A DNA stretch of 64,000 nt from an uncultured Clostridia bacterium (GCA_937898625.1 CALEJF010000034.1:1-64000); one strand, 5' to 3'; positions 16,980 through 26,474 are shown, counted from the first letter of the stretch. A program made the numbers and translations. Notes: generated by a model from the sequence alone, not told the origin.

Positions 16980-17735
16980 ATGTCTTGGCTTGAAGTTAAA
17001 AATATTTATAAAAGCTTTGGGAAAACAGAAGTCCTTAAGGGTATAGATTTTTCACTTGAAAAAGGTGAGGTTTTAGCACTTATCGGTTCATCGGGAAGTG
17101 GTAAAACAACCTTGCTTAGATGCTTGAACTTTCTTGAAACACCTGACAAGGGAACGATAAGTGTTAAGAATAAAGTTTTATTTGATGGAAGTATAAAAAC
17201 TAAGTTTAATGATGAAGAAATTCGCCAGAACAGACTTCATTTTGGATTGGTTTTCCAAAATTTTAATTTATTTCCTCAGTACACTGTTCTTAAAAATATT
17301 ACATTAGCACCATCATTACTTAAAAAAGGTTCTGATGAGGAAATCAATAATAAAGCGATGGAACTTATTAAAAGTGTAGGACTTGCTGAAAAAGCTAATT
17401 CCTACCCTTGCGAATTGTCAGGTGGTCAACAACAGCGCGTGGCAATAGCTCGTGCGTTGGCGCTTTCACCGGATGTACTTTGCTTTGATGAACCTACAAG
17501 TGCTCTTGACCCGGAACTTACCGGTGAGGTGCTTCGCGTAATTAAAGAACTTAAAAATGGCGACAACACCATGGTGATTGTTACTCACGAAATGAACTTT
17601 GCAAAGAATGTATCGGATAAAGTAATCTTTATGGCTGATGGCATTATCGAAGAATGTGGCACACCAGAAGAGGTTTTTGATAACCCCAAGAGCCCAAGAC
17701 TTAAAGAGTTTTTAAGTTCATCATTAAAAGACTAA
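16980..17735 (+). CDS. Polar amino-acid ABC transporter ATPase
   Basis: Cytosolic ATP-hydrolysing subunit, GlnQ/HisP type, 251 residues. Walker A is GSSGSGKTTLLRC, the Q-loop is in FQNFNLFPQYTVL, the signature is LSGGQQQRVAIARAL, Walker B is VLCFDEPTSALDPE and the switch His is in VTHEMNF. A strong AAGGAGGAG site precedes the ATG. It completes the three-gene operon that starts at 15410. Confidence 0.95.
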   Translation: MSWLEVKNIYKSFGKTEVLKGIDFSLEKGEVLALIGSSGSGKTTLLRCLNFLETPDKGTISVKNKVLFDGSIKTKFNDEEIRQNRLHFGLVFQNFNLFPQYTVLKNITLAPSLLKKGSDEEINNKAMELIKSVGLAEKANSYPCELSGGQQQRVAIARALALSPDVLCFDEPTSALDPELTGEVLRVIKELKNGDNTMVIVTHEMNFAKNVSDKVIFMADGIIEECGTPEEVFDNPKSPRLKEFLSSSLKD

Positions 17736-17736
17736 A

Positions 17737-17776
17737 AAAATGACCTTCGTCCAAAATAGGATGAAGGTCTAAATTT
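17737..17776. terminator. Bidirectional terminator between the ABC ATPase and the rubredoxin fusion
   Basis: GACCTTCGTCC (17742-17752) pairs with GGATGAAGGTC (17759-17769) over AAAATA, with A/T tracts on both sides suited to the two convergent genes. Confidence 0.8.
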
Positions 17777-18385
17777 TTATTTAATTGGTTCAAAATCATC
17801 TACACCATGTTTGCAGATAGGACAAATAAAATCTTCAGGCAATTCATCGCCCTCGTAAATGTATCCGCAAATCTTACAAACATATCCTTTTTTCTTTGGC
17901 GCATCCGGTTTAGGTTTGATATGGTCAAAATAGTATTGATATGTTGCAGACGGCACTTCTGATAATGTTTCAGCCTCTGTCACATCTGAAATAAACAAAA
18001 GGTGAGTGCCACAATCAATTATGTCCGTAACTGTGCAAGAAATATAAGCATTTGTACCCTCACAAATAAAGAAAGTTCCGTTTTCTGTGCGATAGTGGTC
18101 GTTATAACCGCTGAATTTATCAGTATTCCTGCCACTTGTAAACCCAAATCTTTTTATCATATCAAAAGTGACATCTTGTGATATAACAGAAAGAGTAAAC
18201 TTTTTTGATTTTTCAATCATTTCACAAGTATAATTTCCTTTATTAACTGCAATTGTCAGTCTTTTAGGGGTATCGGTGACTTGTGTTGCAGTGTTAATAA
18301 TACACGCATTATCCTTACCGTCGTAATTTGTACTAAGCACAAATAATCCATAACTTAGTTTGAACATTGCTTCGTTTCTAATCAT
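17777..18385 (-). CDS. Flavin reductase-rubredoxin fusion (high-molecular-weight rubredoxin type)
   Basis: Redox protein of 202 residues. Residues about 1-150 form an FMN-binding split-barrel flavin reductase domain (YGLFVLSTNYDGKDNACIIN, SGRNTDKFSGY). Residues about 165-202 form a rubredoxin with CKIC and CPIC supplying the four iron ligands. Comparable clostridial fusions (Hrb) pass electrons from NADH to flavo-diiron proteins that reduce oxygen or NO. No such partner gene is in the window. The start follows AAAGGAG. Confidence 0.9.
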   Translation of the reverse strand: MIRNEAMFKLSYGLFVLSTNYDGKDNACIINTATQVTDTPKRLTIAVNKGNYTCEMIEKSKKFTLSVISQDVTFDMIKRFGFTSGRNTDKFSGYNDHYRTENGTFFICEGTNAYISCTVTDIIDCGTHLLFISDVTEAETLSEVPSATYQYYFDHIKPKPDAPKKKGYVCKICGYIYEGDELPEDFICPICKHGVDDFEPIK

Positions 18386-18473
18386 ATAATCAACTCCTTT
18401 TATATTTATTATAACATATTTTTTACAATTTGTATATGTTATATATTTATCATTCTTCTTTTTGTGATTTACA

Positions 18474-18502
18474 TTGACAAATTACCACAAATATGGTATC
18501 TT
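18474..18502 (+). promoter_or_regulatory. Promoter and possible operator of the NhaC-type antiporter gene
   Basis: TTGACA at 18474-18479 and TATCTT at 18497-18502 have a 17-base spacer. TACCA at 18483-18487 and TGGTA at 18494-18498 form a short dyad lying between the boxes and touching the -10, a possible repressor site. Confidence 0.55.
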
Positions 18503-18567
18503 TTTACCAATAAAATGTATATTATGTGTCAATTTATAGCACCGATATACAAAAAGGAGATGTAAAA

Positions 18568-20355
18568 ATGAAAAGAAAATTAAATGTTAAACTCATTTCA
18601 ATTTTCGCAGTTGCTTTAATTCTTGTTTCTGTAATGTCTTTTATGTCATTTGCAAGTGACGGCAATGAAAAAGCTGCAGTTATGATTGACTGTTCAACTT
18701 GTGAAGGCGCTGGCGTTACTGCAACATGTGGAGCATGTGAGGGCGCAAATATTGCTTGTGCAGATTGTAGCGAAGTTGCTAATACTTGTGCTGATTGTTC
18801 TGGAACAGGTAAGGTTGAAGCACCATCTAAATTCTATTCAACACTTTGGTCATTATTGCCACCTGTAATTGCAATTGCTTTGGCTCTTATTACTAAGGAA
18901 GTTTACTCATCACTCTTCATTGGTATTGTAGTTGGTGGTTTGCTTTATGCCGAAGGTAATTTTGTAGGTACAATTACTCACGTATTCAGTGATGGTTTTG
19001 TTGCTAATGTTGCAGATTCTTACAATATGGGTATTATTATATTCCTTATTGTACTTGGTTCAATGGTTGCAATGATGAATAAAGCAGGTGGTTCTGCTGC
19101 ATTTGGTCGTTGGGCAAAGAAACATATTAAATCAAGGGTTGGTGCTCAGCTTGCAACAGTTCTCTTTGGTTGTATGATTTTCATTGATGACTATTTCAAC
19201 TGTCTTACTGTAGGTTCAGTTATGAGACCTGTTACAGATAATCATAAGGTTTCTCGTGCAAAACTCGCTTATCTTATTGATGCTACTGCAGCACCTGTTT
19301 GTATTATCGCTCCTGTTTCATCATGGGCAGCAGCAGTTGCAGGTTTCGTTGCTGAAGAAGAGGTTAGCGGATTCCAACTCTTCCTCAGCGCTATCCCATA
19401 TAACTTCTATGCACTTCTTACTATTGTTATGATGGTTGCAATTACTCTTATGAAGTTTGATTATGGTAAGATGAGAATTCACGAAGAAAACGCACTCAAT
19501 GGTGACCTCTTCACAAGTGATGCTGAATCTTTTGCCGGCTCAACAGATAATGAAAACGCTAATCCAAAGGGTAAAGTTATTGACCTTATTATCCCTGTAG
19601 TTCTACTTATTATTGCTTGTGTTATCGGTCTTATCTATTCAGGCGGATTCTTTGATGCAACAAGTGGTGCATATCACAATGTAATCGAAGCATTCTCAGG
19701 CGCCGATGCATCAGTTGGACTTCTATACGGTTCGTTCTGTACACTTATTCTTTCAGTTGCATACTTTATGATTCGCAGAGTGGTTTCATTTAAAGAATGT
19801 ATGGCATCAATTCCTGAAGGTTTCAAAGCAATGGTTCCTGCTATTATGATTCTTGCTTGTGCATGGACACTTAAAGCTATGACAGATAGCCTTGGCGCTA
19901 AAGAATTTATAGCAGGCATTGTTGAAACAACAGCAGGTACATTTGCAAACTTCCTTCCTGCAGTTATCTTCCTTATTGCTGTTGGACTTTCTTTTGCAAC
20001 AGGTACATCATGGGGTACATTTGGTATTCTTATTCCTCTTGTTCTCAGCGTATTCCCATATGAAAGCGGTCCTATTTCTGTTATTGCAATTTCTGCTTGT
20101 ATGGCAGGTGCTGTTTGCGGTGACCACTGTTCACCAATTTCTGATACAACAATTATGGCAAGTGCAGGTAGCCAGAGTAACCACATAAATCATGTTTCAA
20201 CTCAGTTACCATACGCACTTACAGTTGCAGGTGTATCATTTGTAACATACATTATTGCAGGTTTTGTTCAATCTGTAATTGCACTTCCAATTGGTATTGC
20301 TCTTATGCTTGGAACACTTTTCGTAATTAAAGCAATTACAAAGAAAAAAGCATAA
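18568..20355 (+). CDS. NhaC-family antiporter with Cys-rich exported N-terminus
   Basis: Membrane protein of 595 residues. The core (about residue 95 onward) is a Na+/H+-antiporter NhaC-type permease with roughly eleven helices and conserved IFIDDYFNCLTVGSVMRPV and GAVCGDHCSPISDTTIMAS segments. Before it come a signal-peptide-like helix ending SFMSFASDG and a region with four CxxC pairs (CSTC, CGAC, CADC, CADC; about residues 42-80) resembling the DnaJ zinc-binding repeat, predicted outside the membrane. That addition is not part of the usual family. The ATG at 18568 has AAAGGAGATG upstream. The transported ion or substrate is not certain. Confidence 0.88.
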   Translation: MKRKLNVKLISIFAVALILVSVMSFMSFASDGNEKAAVMIDCSTCEGAGVTATCGACEGANIACADCSEVANTCADCSGTGKVEAPSKFYSTLWSLLPPVIAIALALITKEVYSSLFIGIVVGGLLYAEGNFVGTITHVFSDGFVANVADSYNMGIIIFLIVLGSMVAMMNKAGGSAAFGRWAKKHIKSRVGAQLATVLFGCMIFIDDYFNCLTVGSVMRPVTDNHKVSRAKLAYLIDATAAPVCIIAPVSSWAAAVAGFVAEEEVSGFQLFLSAIPYNFYALLTIVMMVAITLMKFDYGKMRIHEENALNGDLFTSDAESFAGSTDNENANPKGKVIDLIIPVVLLIIACVIGLIYSGGFFDATSGAYHNVIEAFSGADASVGLLYGSFCTLILSVAYFMIRRVVSFKECMASIPEGFKAMVPAIMILACAWTLKAMTDSLGAKEFIAGIVETTAGTFANFLPAVIFLIAVGLSFATGTSWGTFGILIPLVLSVFPYESGPISVIAISACMAGAVCGDHCSPISDTTIMASAGSQSNHINHVSTQLPYALTVAGVSFVTYIIAGFVQSVIALPIGIALMLGTLFVIKAITKKKA

Positions 20356-20374
20356 TTTAATGGCATAAAAAGTT

Positions 20375-20412
20375 AATCACCTTATCCATAATGGATAGGG
20401 TGATTTTTTTGT
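20375..20412. terminator. Bidirectional terminator between the antiporter gene and nadE
   Basis: AATCACC plus TATCCA (20375-20388) pair with TGGATA plus GGTGATT (20392-20405), then TTTTTTT; it lies between convergent genes. Confidence 0.85.
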
Positions 20413-20416
20413 TGTA

Positions 20417-22162
20417 TTACAATTTTAACCATTCATCGCTATAAGCATCAGATGGCATTATAAAACTTCCACGAGGTGAGAGGGAAACGGAACCAACCGC
20501 AACACCATCAGGCATACAAGAACGTTTAAATTGATTGTTGAAAAATCTTTTTATGAAAATGCCTAACCAATTTTTAAGCTCTTCCTCTGTATATGTTCCT
20601 TTAAATGCATTAACGGACATCTGCAATAGTTCGGAAGGTGATTTATGATGTCGTACAAAATGATATATAAAATAATCATGCACATCATAAGGACCTATCG
20701 TATTTTCTGTTTTTTGCACCATATTACCGTTTTTGTCCAATGGTAGTAATTCGGGACTAACAGGTGTGTCAAGCACACTGTAGAGGATTTTAGAGGTGCT
20801 TTCATCACTTTTATCAGCAATATGTCTTACAAGATGTCGCATAAGTGTTTTTGGGAGTGATGCATTAACACCATACATACTCATATGGTCGCCGTTGTAA
20901 GTACACCAGCCAAGTGCCAATTCACTTAAATCACCGGTTCCTACAACTAACGCACCAATTTTATTGGCGTAATCCATTAAAATCTGTGTTCTTTCTCTTG
21001 CTTGAGTATTTTCATATGTTACATTATGAATGTTTACATCGTGACCAATATCTTCAAAGTGCTTAATACAAGCATCTTTAATACTGATTTCAAGAAGTGT
21101 AGCACCTAATGATTTTACAAGATTACAAGCATTTGTATAGGTTTGGTTTGTTGTGCCAAAGCCCGGCATAGTAATACAAACAAGATTATCAAGTGGAATA
21201 TTCAATTTTTTCATTGATTCAACACAAATAAGAAGTGCATGAGTTGAATCAAGTCCACCCGATATACCAAGAACAAGCTTATTACAATGAATGTGCAACA
21301 TTCTCTTTGCAAGACCCGTGCTCTGAATCTCAATAATTTCATTACATCTTTTTTGCAACTCTTCTTTATTAGACGGTATGAATGGGTGAGTATCATTTGT
21401 ATTAACAGCGAATTTGTTTACTAAAACTGGAGATAAATCTTTATTAGGCTCATCAATCTCTACTTCACTAATAATAATATTACTGTCAAATGAAAACCTT
21501 TTACCTTCTTTAACAATATTGCCGTTTTCTGCAATTAAGCAAGCACCTGAATAAACATAATCAGTTGTGGACTCACTTGCACCTGCTGAAGCATATAAAT
21601 ATGCACAATTTCTATTCTTAGTAAATTTTTCAACAAATGACTTATGATAATCATATCCTGTCACGAGAGCAGGTGTTGCTGCAATGTTAATAACAAAATT
21701 TGTAATATTTTTATCGTTATAAAAGTCATCACCGATAAGAATACTGTAATCACATAAATCTGTACTACTGTTATATCCCGTTGAAAACCATCTTTTCTCT
21801 GTGGATGACAGAGTATTTTTTGATACGACTTGAACAATTTTGCCTTTATAAATGTGAAAAGCAGCATTGTATAGTTTTTCACCATATTTTAGTGGTGCAC
21901 CGATGATAATGTGTTCATCACATTCTCTTGTTTGTTCAATAATTCTAACCAAAGCGTTTTCACACGCCTCAATCAGCGTATGATGGAAAAACAAATCTCC
22001 GCAAGTGCTACCACATAAGGTCAATTCAGGAAAAGCGATAACATCAATGCTTTCATCCTTAATGTTATAAAGAATGTTTATGATTTCTTCGCAATTTTTT
22101 GTGGGATTACCTACGAAAATCTTTGGAGAAACAGCCGCAACTGTTAATTTTTTAGTTGACAT
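20417..22162 (-). CDS. nadE: NAD synthetase, glutamine-dependent type, with altered glutaminase site
   Basis: Makes NAD from deamido-NAD and ATP. The 581-residue protein has an N-terminal nitrilase-like glutaminase domain (about 1-255) and a C-terminal synthetase with LGISGGLDSTHALL (ATP PP-motif), GTGDLSELALGWCTYNGD and KTLMRHLVRHI. In the glutaminase domain E46 (FPELTLCG) and K115 (VVSKNTL) of the catalytic triad are present, but the Cys normally found in ICED-type context is Gly144 (ILIGDDFY), and the following loop is shorter than in relatives. The enzyme may therefore depend on free ammonia. It stands alone, minus strand. Synthetase activity is well supported; loss of glutaminase is inferred from that residue. 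Confidence 0.9.
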   Translation of the reverse strand: MSTKKLTVAAVSPKIFVGNPTKNCEEIINILYNIKDESIDVIAFPELTLCGSTCGDLFFHHTLIEACENALVRIIEQTRECDEHIIIGAPLKYGEKLYNAAFHIYKGKIVQVVSKNTLSSTEKRWFSTGYNSSTDLCDYSILIGDDFYNDKNITNFVINIAATPALVTGYDYHKSFVEKFTKNRNCAYLYASAGASESTTDYVYSGACLIAENGNIVKEGKRFSFDSNIIISEVEIDEPNKDLSPVLVNKFAVNTNDTHPFIPSNKEELQKRCNEIIEIQSTGLAKRMLHIHCNKLVLGISGGLDSTHALLICVESMKKLNIPLDNLVCITMPGFGTTNQTYTNACNLVKSLGATLLEISIKDACIKHFEDIGHDVNIHNVTYENTQARERTQILMDYANKIGALVVGTGDLSELALGWCTYNGDHMSMYGVNASLPKTLMRHLVRHIADKSDESTSKILYSVLDTPVSPELLPLDKNGNMVQKTENTIGPYDVHDYFIYHFVRHHKSPSELLQMSVNAFKGTYTEEELKNWLGIFIKRFFNNQFKRSCMPDGVAVGSVSLSPRGSFIMPSDAYSDEWLKL

Positions 22163-22227
22163 ATATAGTCTCCTTAAAAAACATATTTTTTATATTATAT
22201 ATCAAAAAAAACATATAATCAATATAA

Positions 22228-22255
22228 AAAAGGGTTACTACTCAGTAACCCTTTT
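22228..22255 (-). terminator. Terminator of the cytidylate-kinase-like gene
   Basis: AAAAGGGTTAC (22228-22238) pairs with GTAACCCTTTT (22245-22255); on the minus strand a T tract follows. Confidence 0.85.
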
Positions 22256-22260
22256 GAATT

Positions 22261-22890
22261 TTACTTTTCAACATTTTCTAAAACATTGATATATGCTTTA
22301 ATTGCTTCTACACAGCCGTTAAAACCTAAATCTGCACTGTTAAGACATAGGTCGTAATTACGGGCATTATCCCATTCGCGGCATGTGTAATAGTGGTAGT
22401 ATTCACTACGATGTTTATTGATTTTTCTGATTTTTTTATCAGCATCCTTTTCATTCATAGCAAACATGTCCATAACCGTTTTTACACATACTTCGTGAGG
22501 TGCCCAGATAAAAACTTTAATTACATTGTCGTAATCTTTTAAAATGTAGTCAGCACATCTGCCTACAATAATGCAGGATTCTTTATCTGCAAGATTTTTA
22601 ATAATCTTTGCCTGATAGTTAAAGAGGTTTTCTTTAGATGTGAATTTACTGTCTTCAGGTGGAATTACAGTACCACTATATTGATGTGTTGCAGAATCAA
22701 ATAACCCTTTACTGATTTCTTCATCGTTTTTCTGGAAAAGACCTAAATTAATGCCGCTGTCATCAGATGCCATATAGAGAATTTCACGGTCATAGAAGGG
22801 GATATTAAGCTCTTTAGCAAGCATTTGACCAACAGTTTTACCACCACTACCATAGTCACGAGCAATAGTAATAACGATTTTTTTATTCAT
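22261..22890 (-). CDS. Cytidylate kinase-like family protein
   Basis: P-loop protein of 209 residues of the cytidylate kinase-like family (distinct from the true cmk at 5067). It starts IVITIARDYGSGGKTVGQML, where GSGGKTV is the nucleotide-binding loop, followed by IPFYDREILYMAS and IIVGRCADYIL. Family members are common in Clostridia next to transport or regulatory genes, and their real substrates are unknown. It lies downstream of livF with a 23-base gap and may be the last gene of the branched-chain amino-acid operon. Confidence 0.85.
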   Translation of the reverse strand: MNKKIVITIARDYGSGGKTVGQMLAKELNIPFYDREILYMASDDSGINLGLFQKNDEEISKGLFDSATHQYSGTVIPPEDSKFTSKENLFNYQAKIIKNLADKESCIIVGRCADYILKDYDNVIKVFIWAPHEVCVKTVMDMFAMNEKDADKKIRKINKHRSEYYHYYTCREWDNARNYDLCLNSADLGFNGCVEAIKAYINVLENVEK

Positions 22891-22913
22891 AATAATTTTC
22901 CACCTTTCAGCAA

Positions 22914-23627
22914 TTATTCACTAAGGTAAGCCTTTTTAACAGATTCGTCATTCATAAGTTCTTTTGCATCGCCTGAAAGAACAATCGAACCTGTTTCAAG
23001 TACATAAGCTCTGTCTGCAATAGAAAGAGCTTTTTTAGCGTTCTGTTCAACAAGAAGAACAGTTGTGCCGTTTTCGTTAATAGCCTTGATAATATCGAAG
23101 ATTTCGGATACAAGAAGGGGGGAAAGACCCATTGAAGGCTCATCCATCAAGATAAAATCAGGCTTTGACATCAGCGCTCTACCCATGGCAAGCATCTGTT
23201 GCTCACCACCTGAAAGAGTACCTGCAATCTGGTTTTTACGCTCCTTAAGACGAGGAAAACGCTCATAAACATATTGTAATGTCTGTTCAATTTCGTCCTT
23301 ATCTTTTCTTGTGAATGCACCTAATTTAATATTGTCATAAACAGAAAGCTGAGAGAAAATTCTTCTTCCTTCTGGTACATGAGCCATACCCATTGTAACA
23401 ATTTTATGTGCAGGAGTTTTTGTTATATCGTTTCCATGATAAAGTATTTTACCTGATTTAGGTTTTAAAAGACCTGTAACCGTATGGAGGGTTGTTGTTT
23501 TACCCGCGCCATTAGCGCCGATAAGTGCAACAATTTCACCCTTATTTACTTCAAATGAAATGCCTTTTAAGGCTTTGATAACACCATAATAAACTTCAAT
23601 GTTATCAACTTGTAAAAGTGGTGCCAT
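22914..23627 (-). CDS. livF: Branched-chain amino-acid ABC transporter ATPase LivF
   Basis: Second ATP-binding subunit of the Liv system, 237 residues. Walker A is IGANGAGKTTTLHT, the signature is LSGGEQQMLAMGRAL, Walker B is FILMDEPSMGLSP, and the LivF-specific VPEGRRIFSQLSV segment is present. It starts after AGGAGG and is the fourth of five liv genes transcribed leftward. Confidence 0.96.
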   Translation of the reverse strand: MAPLLQVDNIEVYYGVIKALKGISFEVNKGEIVALIGANGAGKTTTLHTVTGLLKPKSGKILYHGNDITKTPAHKIVTMGMAHVPEGRRIFSQLSVYDNIKLGAFTRKDKDEIEQTLQYVYERFPRLKERKNQIAGTLSGGEQQMLAMGRALMSKPDFILMDEPSMGLSPLLVSEIFDIIKAINENGTTVLLVEQNAKKALSIADRAYVLETGSIVLSGDAKELMNDESVKKAYLSE

Positions 23628-23639
23628 GTTTTTACCTCC

Positions 23640-24398
23640 TTAATCGCCTAAATATGCCTTAATAACTTCAGGGTTATTAAGAACATCACTTGTTTTACCT
23701 TGTGCAAGTTCTCTACCAAAGTTGAGCACGGTAACTTCTTCACAGATACCGCTGACAAGCTTCATATCGTGTTCAATAAGAAGAATGGTCATATCAAACT
23801 TGTCGCGAACAAAACGGATTGTATCCATAAGTTCTTGTGTTTCACTTGGGTTCATACCTGCAGCAGGTTCATCAAGAAGTAAAAGCTTTGGATTAGTAGC
23901 TAATGCTCGTGCAATTTCGAGCTTTCTTTGTTTACCGTATGGAAGGTTATCTGCAAGAGTGGATGCCTCGTTTTCAAGACCAAAAACCTCTAAAAGTTCC
24001 ATAGCCTTTTTATTCATTTTCTTTTCAGTTGAAAAGAAACGAGGAAGTCTTAAAACACCTTCAACAGATGAATACTTCATTTGATTATGAAGACCTGCTT
24101 TAACATTGTCAAGTACACTGAGGTTCTTGAAAAGGCGGATATTTTGGAATGTTCTTGCAATACCACAACGGTTAATATCAATTGTTCTCTTTCCTGTGAT
24201 ATTTTTGCCATCAAGAAGTATTGCACCTGATGTAGGCTTATAAACACCTGTCAAAAGGTTGAAAACGGTTGTTTTACCTGCACCGTTAGGACCAATTAGA
24301 CCATAAAGCTGACCTTTTTCAATTTTAACATTGAATTCGTCAACAGCACGAAGACCACCAAAAGAAATTGAAAGGTTTTTAACTTCAAGTAATGCCAT
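23640..24398 (-). CDS. livG: Branched-chain amino-acid ABC transporter ATPase LivG
   Basis: First ATP-binding subunit of the Liv system, 252 residues. It shows IGPNGAGKTTVFNLLTG, the LivG-type GIARTFQNIRLFKNLSV, the signature LPYGKQRKLEIARAL, which replaces LSGGQ as in other LivG proteins, and Walker B LLLLDEPAAGMNPSE. Its start overlaps the livM stop by one base and livF begins 12 bases after it. Confidence 0.96.
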   Translation of the reverse strand: MALLEVKNLSISFGGLRAVDEFNVKIEKGQLYGLIGPNGAGKTTVFNLLTGVYKPTSGAILLDGKNITGKRTIDINRCGIARTFQNIRLFKNLSVLDNVKAGLHNQMKYSSVEGVLRLPRFFSTEKKMNKKAMELLEVFGLENEASTLADNLPYGKQRKLEIARALATNPKLLLLDEPAAGMNPSETQELMDTIRFVRDKFDMTILLIEHDMKLVSGICEEVTVLNFGRELAQGKTSDVLNNPEVIKAYLGD

Positions 24399-25462
24399 TA
24401 TTTAACCTCTCCTTTCTTTTTCTTTGAAAAAATCCCAAAAAGTTTATCTTTAAGTGTTTTATTTGATGTGAACAACATCATTGAAATAAGAATAATTGCA
24501 TAGAACAGCATACGATAATCGCCAACTATTGTGTCTCTGAGAAGTTCAGGAATAAGTGTAAGTGCAACTGCAGCAATAACACTACCACGAATTGAACCGA
24601 TACCACCAAGAACTACAAAAACAAGAACAAGAATTGAAGTGTTGTAGTCAAACTTAGAAGCTTGAAGTGTTGAGAAATTATGTGAATAAATAACACCTGC
24701 AACACCTGCAAGGAATGCAGTTAATGCAAAAGTGATAAGCTTATATTTAGTAATGTTAATACCAATTGACTCTGCAGCAATTCGGTTGTCACGTATTGAC
24801 ATAACAGCACGACCTGTGCGTGAGTTTACAAAGTTATATGAAACTATAACTGTTACAAATAAAATAATAAATGCAATAACAAAGTTTGAATCGTGAGGTG
24901 TACCGTTGATACCAAGCGCACCGTTAATTAACATTTCACCATCAGCAGCCATATTCATATCGCTGACACTTTTAAGTGAAATGTGGAAACCATCAGCATC
25001 TCTTCCAAGATAAATTGAAGCACAGATGTTTTTGATAATTTCACCAAATGCAAGTGTAACAATAGCAAGGTAGTCGCCACGAAGACGAAGAACGGGAATA
25101 CCAATAAGGATTCCAAAAACAGCAGCACAAACACCACCAAGGAGGAGTGCTATTGGGAATCTTACAAGTGCTTCAGGAATGGCGGTTTCCATAACATTAG
25201 AGAAAAGAGCACCTGAATAAGCACCAATACACATAAATCCTGCCTGACCAAGGCTTAATTCACCAAGAATACCAACAGTAAGATTAAGTGATACAGCAAG
25301 AATTGCATAAACGCAAAGTGGTACAAGCAAGTCTTGCATCATATATGACATTGAACCGGTTGCAAGCATAATTTGTATAATTACAAATGCCGCAATTAAA
25401 ATTATGTATGTGATTAAACTCGTTTTTGTGTTGGGTTTAATCGACTTAGAACTATTTTTCAT
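24398..25462 (-). CDS. livM: Branched-chain amino-acid ABC transporter permease LivM
   Basis: Membrane subunit of 354 residues with about nine helices. LivM landmarks are LTVGILGELSLGQAGFMCIG, RLRGDYLAIVTLAFGEI and SRTGRAVMSIRDNRIAAESIG. It forms the channel with LivH and is bound by LivG/LivF. The basic C-terminal tail (FSKKKKGEVK) is cytosolic. Confidence 0.95.
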   Translation of the reverse strand: MKNSSKSIKPNTKTSLITYIILIAAFVIIQIMLATGSMSYMMQDLLVPLCVYAILAVSLNLTVGILGELSLGQAGFMCIGAYSGALFSNVMETAIPEALVRFPIALLLGGVCAAVFGILIGIPVLRLRGDYLAIVTLAFGEIIKNICASIYLGRDADGFHISLKSVSDMNMAADGEMLINGALGINGTPHDSNFVIAFIILFVTVIVSYNFVNSRTGRAVMSIRDNRIAAESIGINITKYKLITFALTAFLAGVAGVIYSHNFSTLQASKFDYNTSILVLVFVVLGGIGSIRGSVIAAVALTLIPELLRDTIVGDYRMLFYAIILISMMLFTSNKTLKDKLFGIFSKKKKGEVK

Positions 25463-25484
25463 AAGTTAAAACTCCCTTCACAAA

Positions 25485-26366
25485 TTAAACTTTTTCACTT
25501 GTTTTCTTACCAAGAATACCTGTAGGTTTAACCATAAGTATAATGATAAGAACACCAAAAACAATAGCATCGGCAAGTTGTGATGAAATATAAGCTCTGC
25601 CAAGAATTTCAATAACACCGATGAGAATACCGCCAATCATAGCACCCGGAATTGAACCGATGCCACCGAAAACGGCAGCAGTGAATGCTTTGATACCGGG
25701 CATAGCACCGGTTGTATTTGAAAGAATAGGGTAGGCAGAACAGTAAAGTGCACCTGCAACAGCAGCAAGAGCAGAACCAATAGCAAATGTAAGCGAGATG
25801 GTTTTGTTTACATTTATACCCATAAGTTGTGCAGCGCCTTTGTCTTCAGAAACGGCAAGCATAGCCTTACCACTTTTTGTTTTCTTGATAAAGAGCGAAA
25901 GGGCAATCACGATAAGTAATGAAACAACAATTGCAGTTGATGTTTCGCCTGAAATAACTATCTGACCATCAAATAATTTGATTGCAGGGATATTTACAAC
26001 AGATGTAAAGTTAACAGGGTTTGCACCAAAAATTACAAGTGCAATATTCTGCAAGAAGTAACTTACGCCGATTGCTGTAATAAGAACTGCAAGAGATGTT
26101 GCTTGACGAAGCGGTTTATATGCGATTTTTTCAATGGTAATACCAAGTATTGTACATACTACCATAGCTATTGCAACGGATAAAATGGGATGAAGCCCCA
26201 ATTTTGACATAGCAATAAAAACGGCATATCCACCAATCATAATAACATCACCGTGTGCAAAGTTAAGCATCTTCGCAATACCATAAACCATAGTATAGCC
26301 AAGAGCAATAACCGCATAAATGCTACCAAGGCTGATACCGTTAATTAGGTTGCTTAAAAAACCCAT
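25485..26366 (-). CDS. livH: Branched-chain amino-acid ABC transporter permease LivH
   Basis: Membrane subunit of 293 residues with about eight helices. GISLGSIYAVIALGYTMVYG at the N-terminus, LNFAHGDVIMIGGY and the C-terminal AFTAAVFGGIGSIPGAMIGG are diagnostic. It is the first membrane gene after the hairpin that separates it from the binding-protein gene. Confidence 0.95.
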   Translation of the reverse strand: MGFLSNLINGISLGSIYAVIALGYTMVYGIAKMLNFAHGDVIMIGGYAVFIAMSKLGLHPILSVAIAMVVCTILGITIEKIAYKPLRQATSLAVLITAIGVSYFLQNIALVIFGANPVNFTSVVNIPAIKLFDGQIVISGETSTAIVVSLLIVIALSLFIKKTKSGKAMLAVSEDKGAAQLMGINVNKTISLTFAIGSALAAVAGALYCSAYPILSNTTGAMPGIKAFTAAVFGGIGSIPGAMIGGILIGVIEILGRAYISSQLADAIVFGVLIIILMVKPTGILGKKTSEKV

Positions 26367-26474
26367 TATATAACATTCCTTCCATTATTTTGTGGTATAA
26401 AACACCACAATAAAATAAAATCGATATATTATATCACAAGATAATTTTAAAAACAATATAAAAAACATAAAAAA

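Noticed and set aside
19674..20186. 170-codon minus-strand frame inside the antiporter gene
   Set aside because: Antisense shadow of a clearly conserved membrane protein.
20417..22162. Frameshift or truncation in nadE as the reason for the short glutaminase domain
   Set aside because: The frame is continuous, the surrounding motifs align on both sides of Gly144, and the synthetase half is intact; substitution and loop shortening explain the difference.
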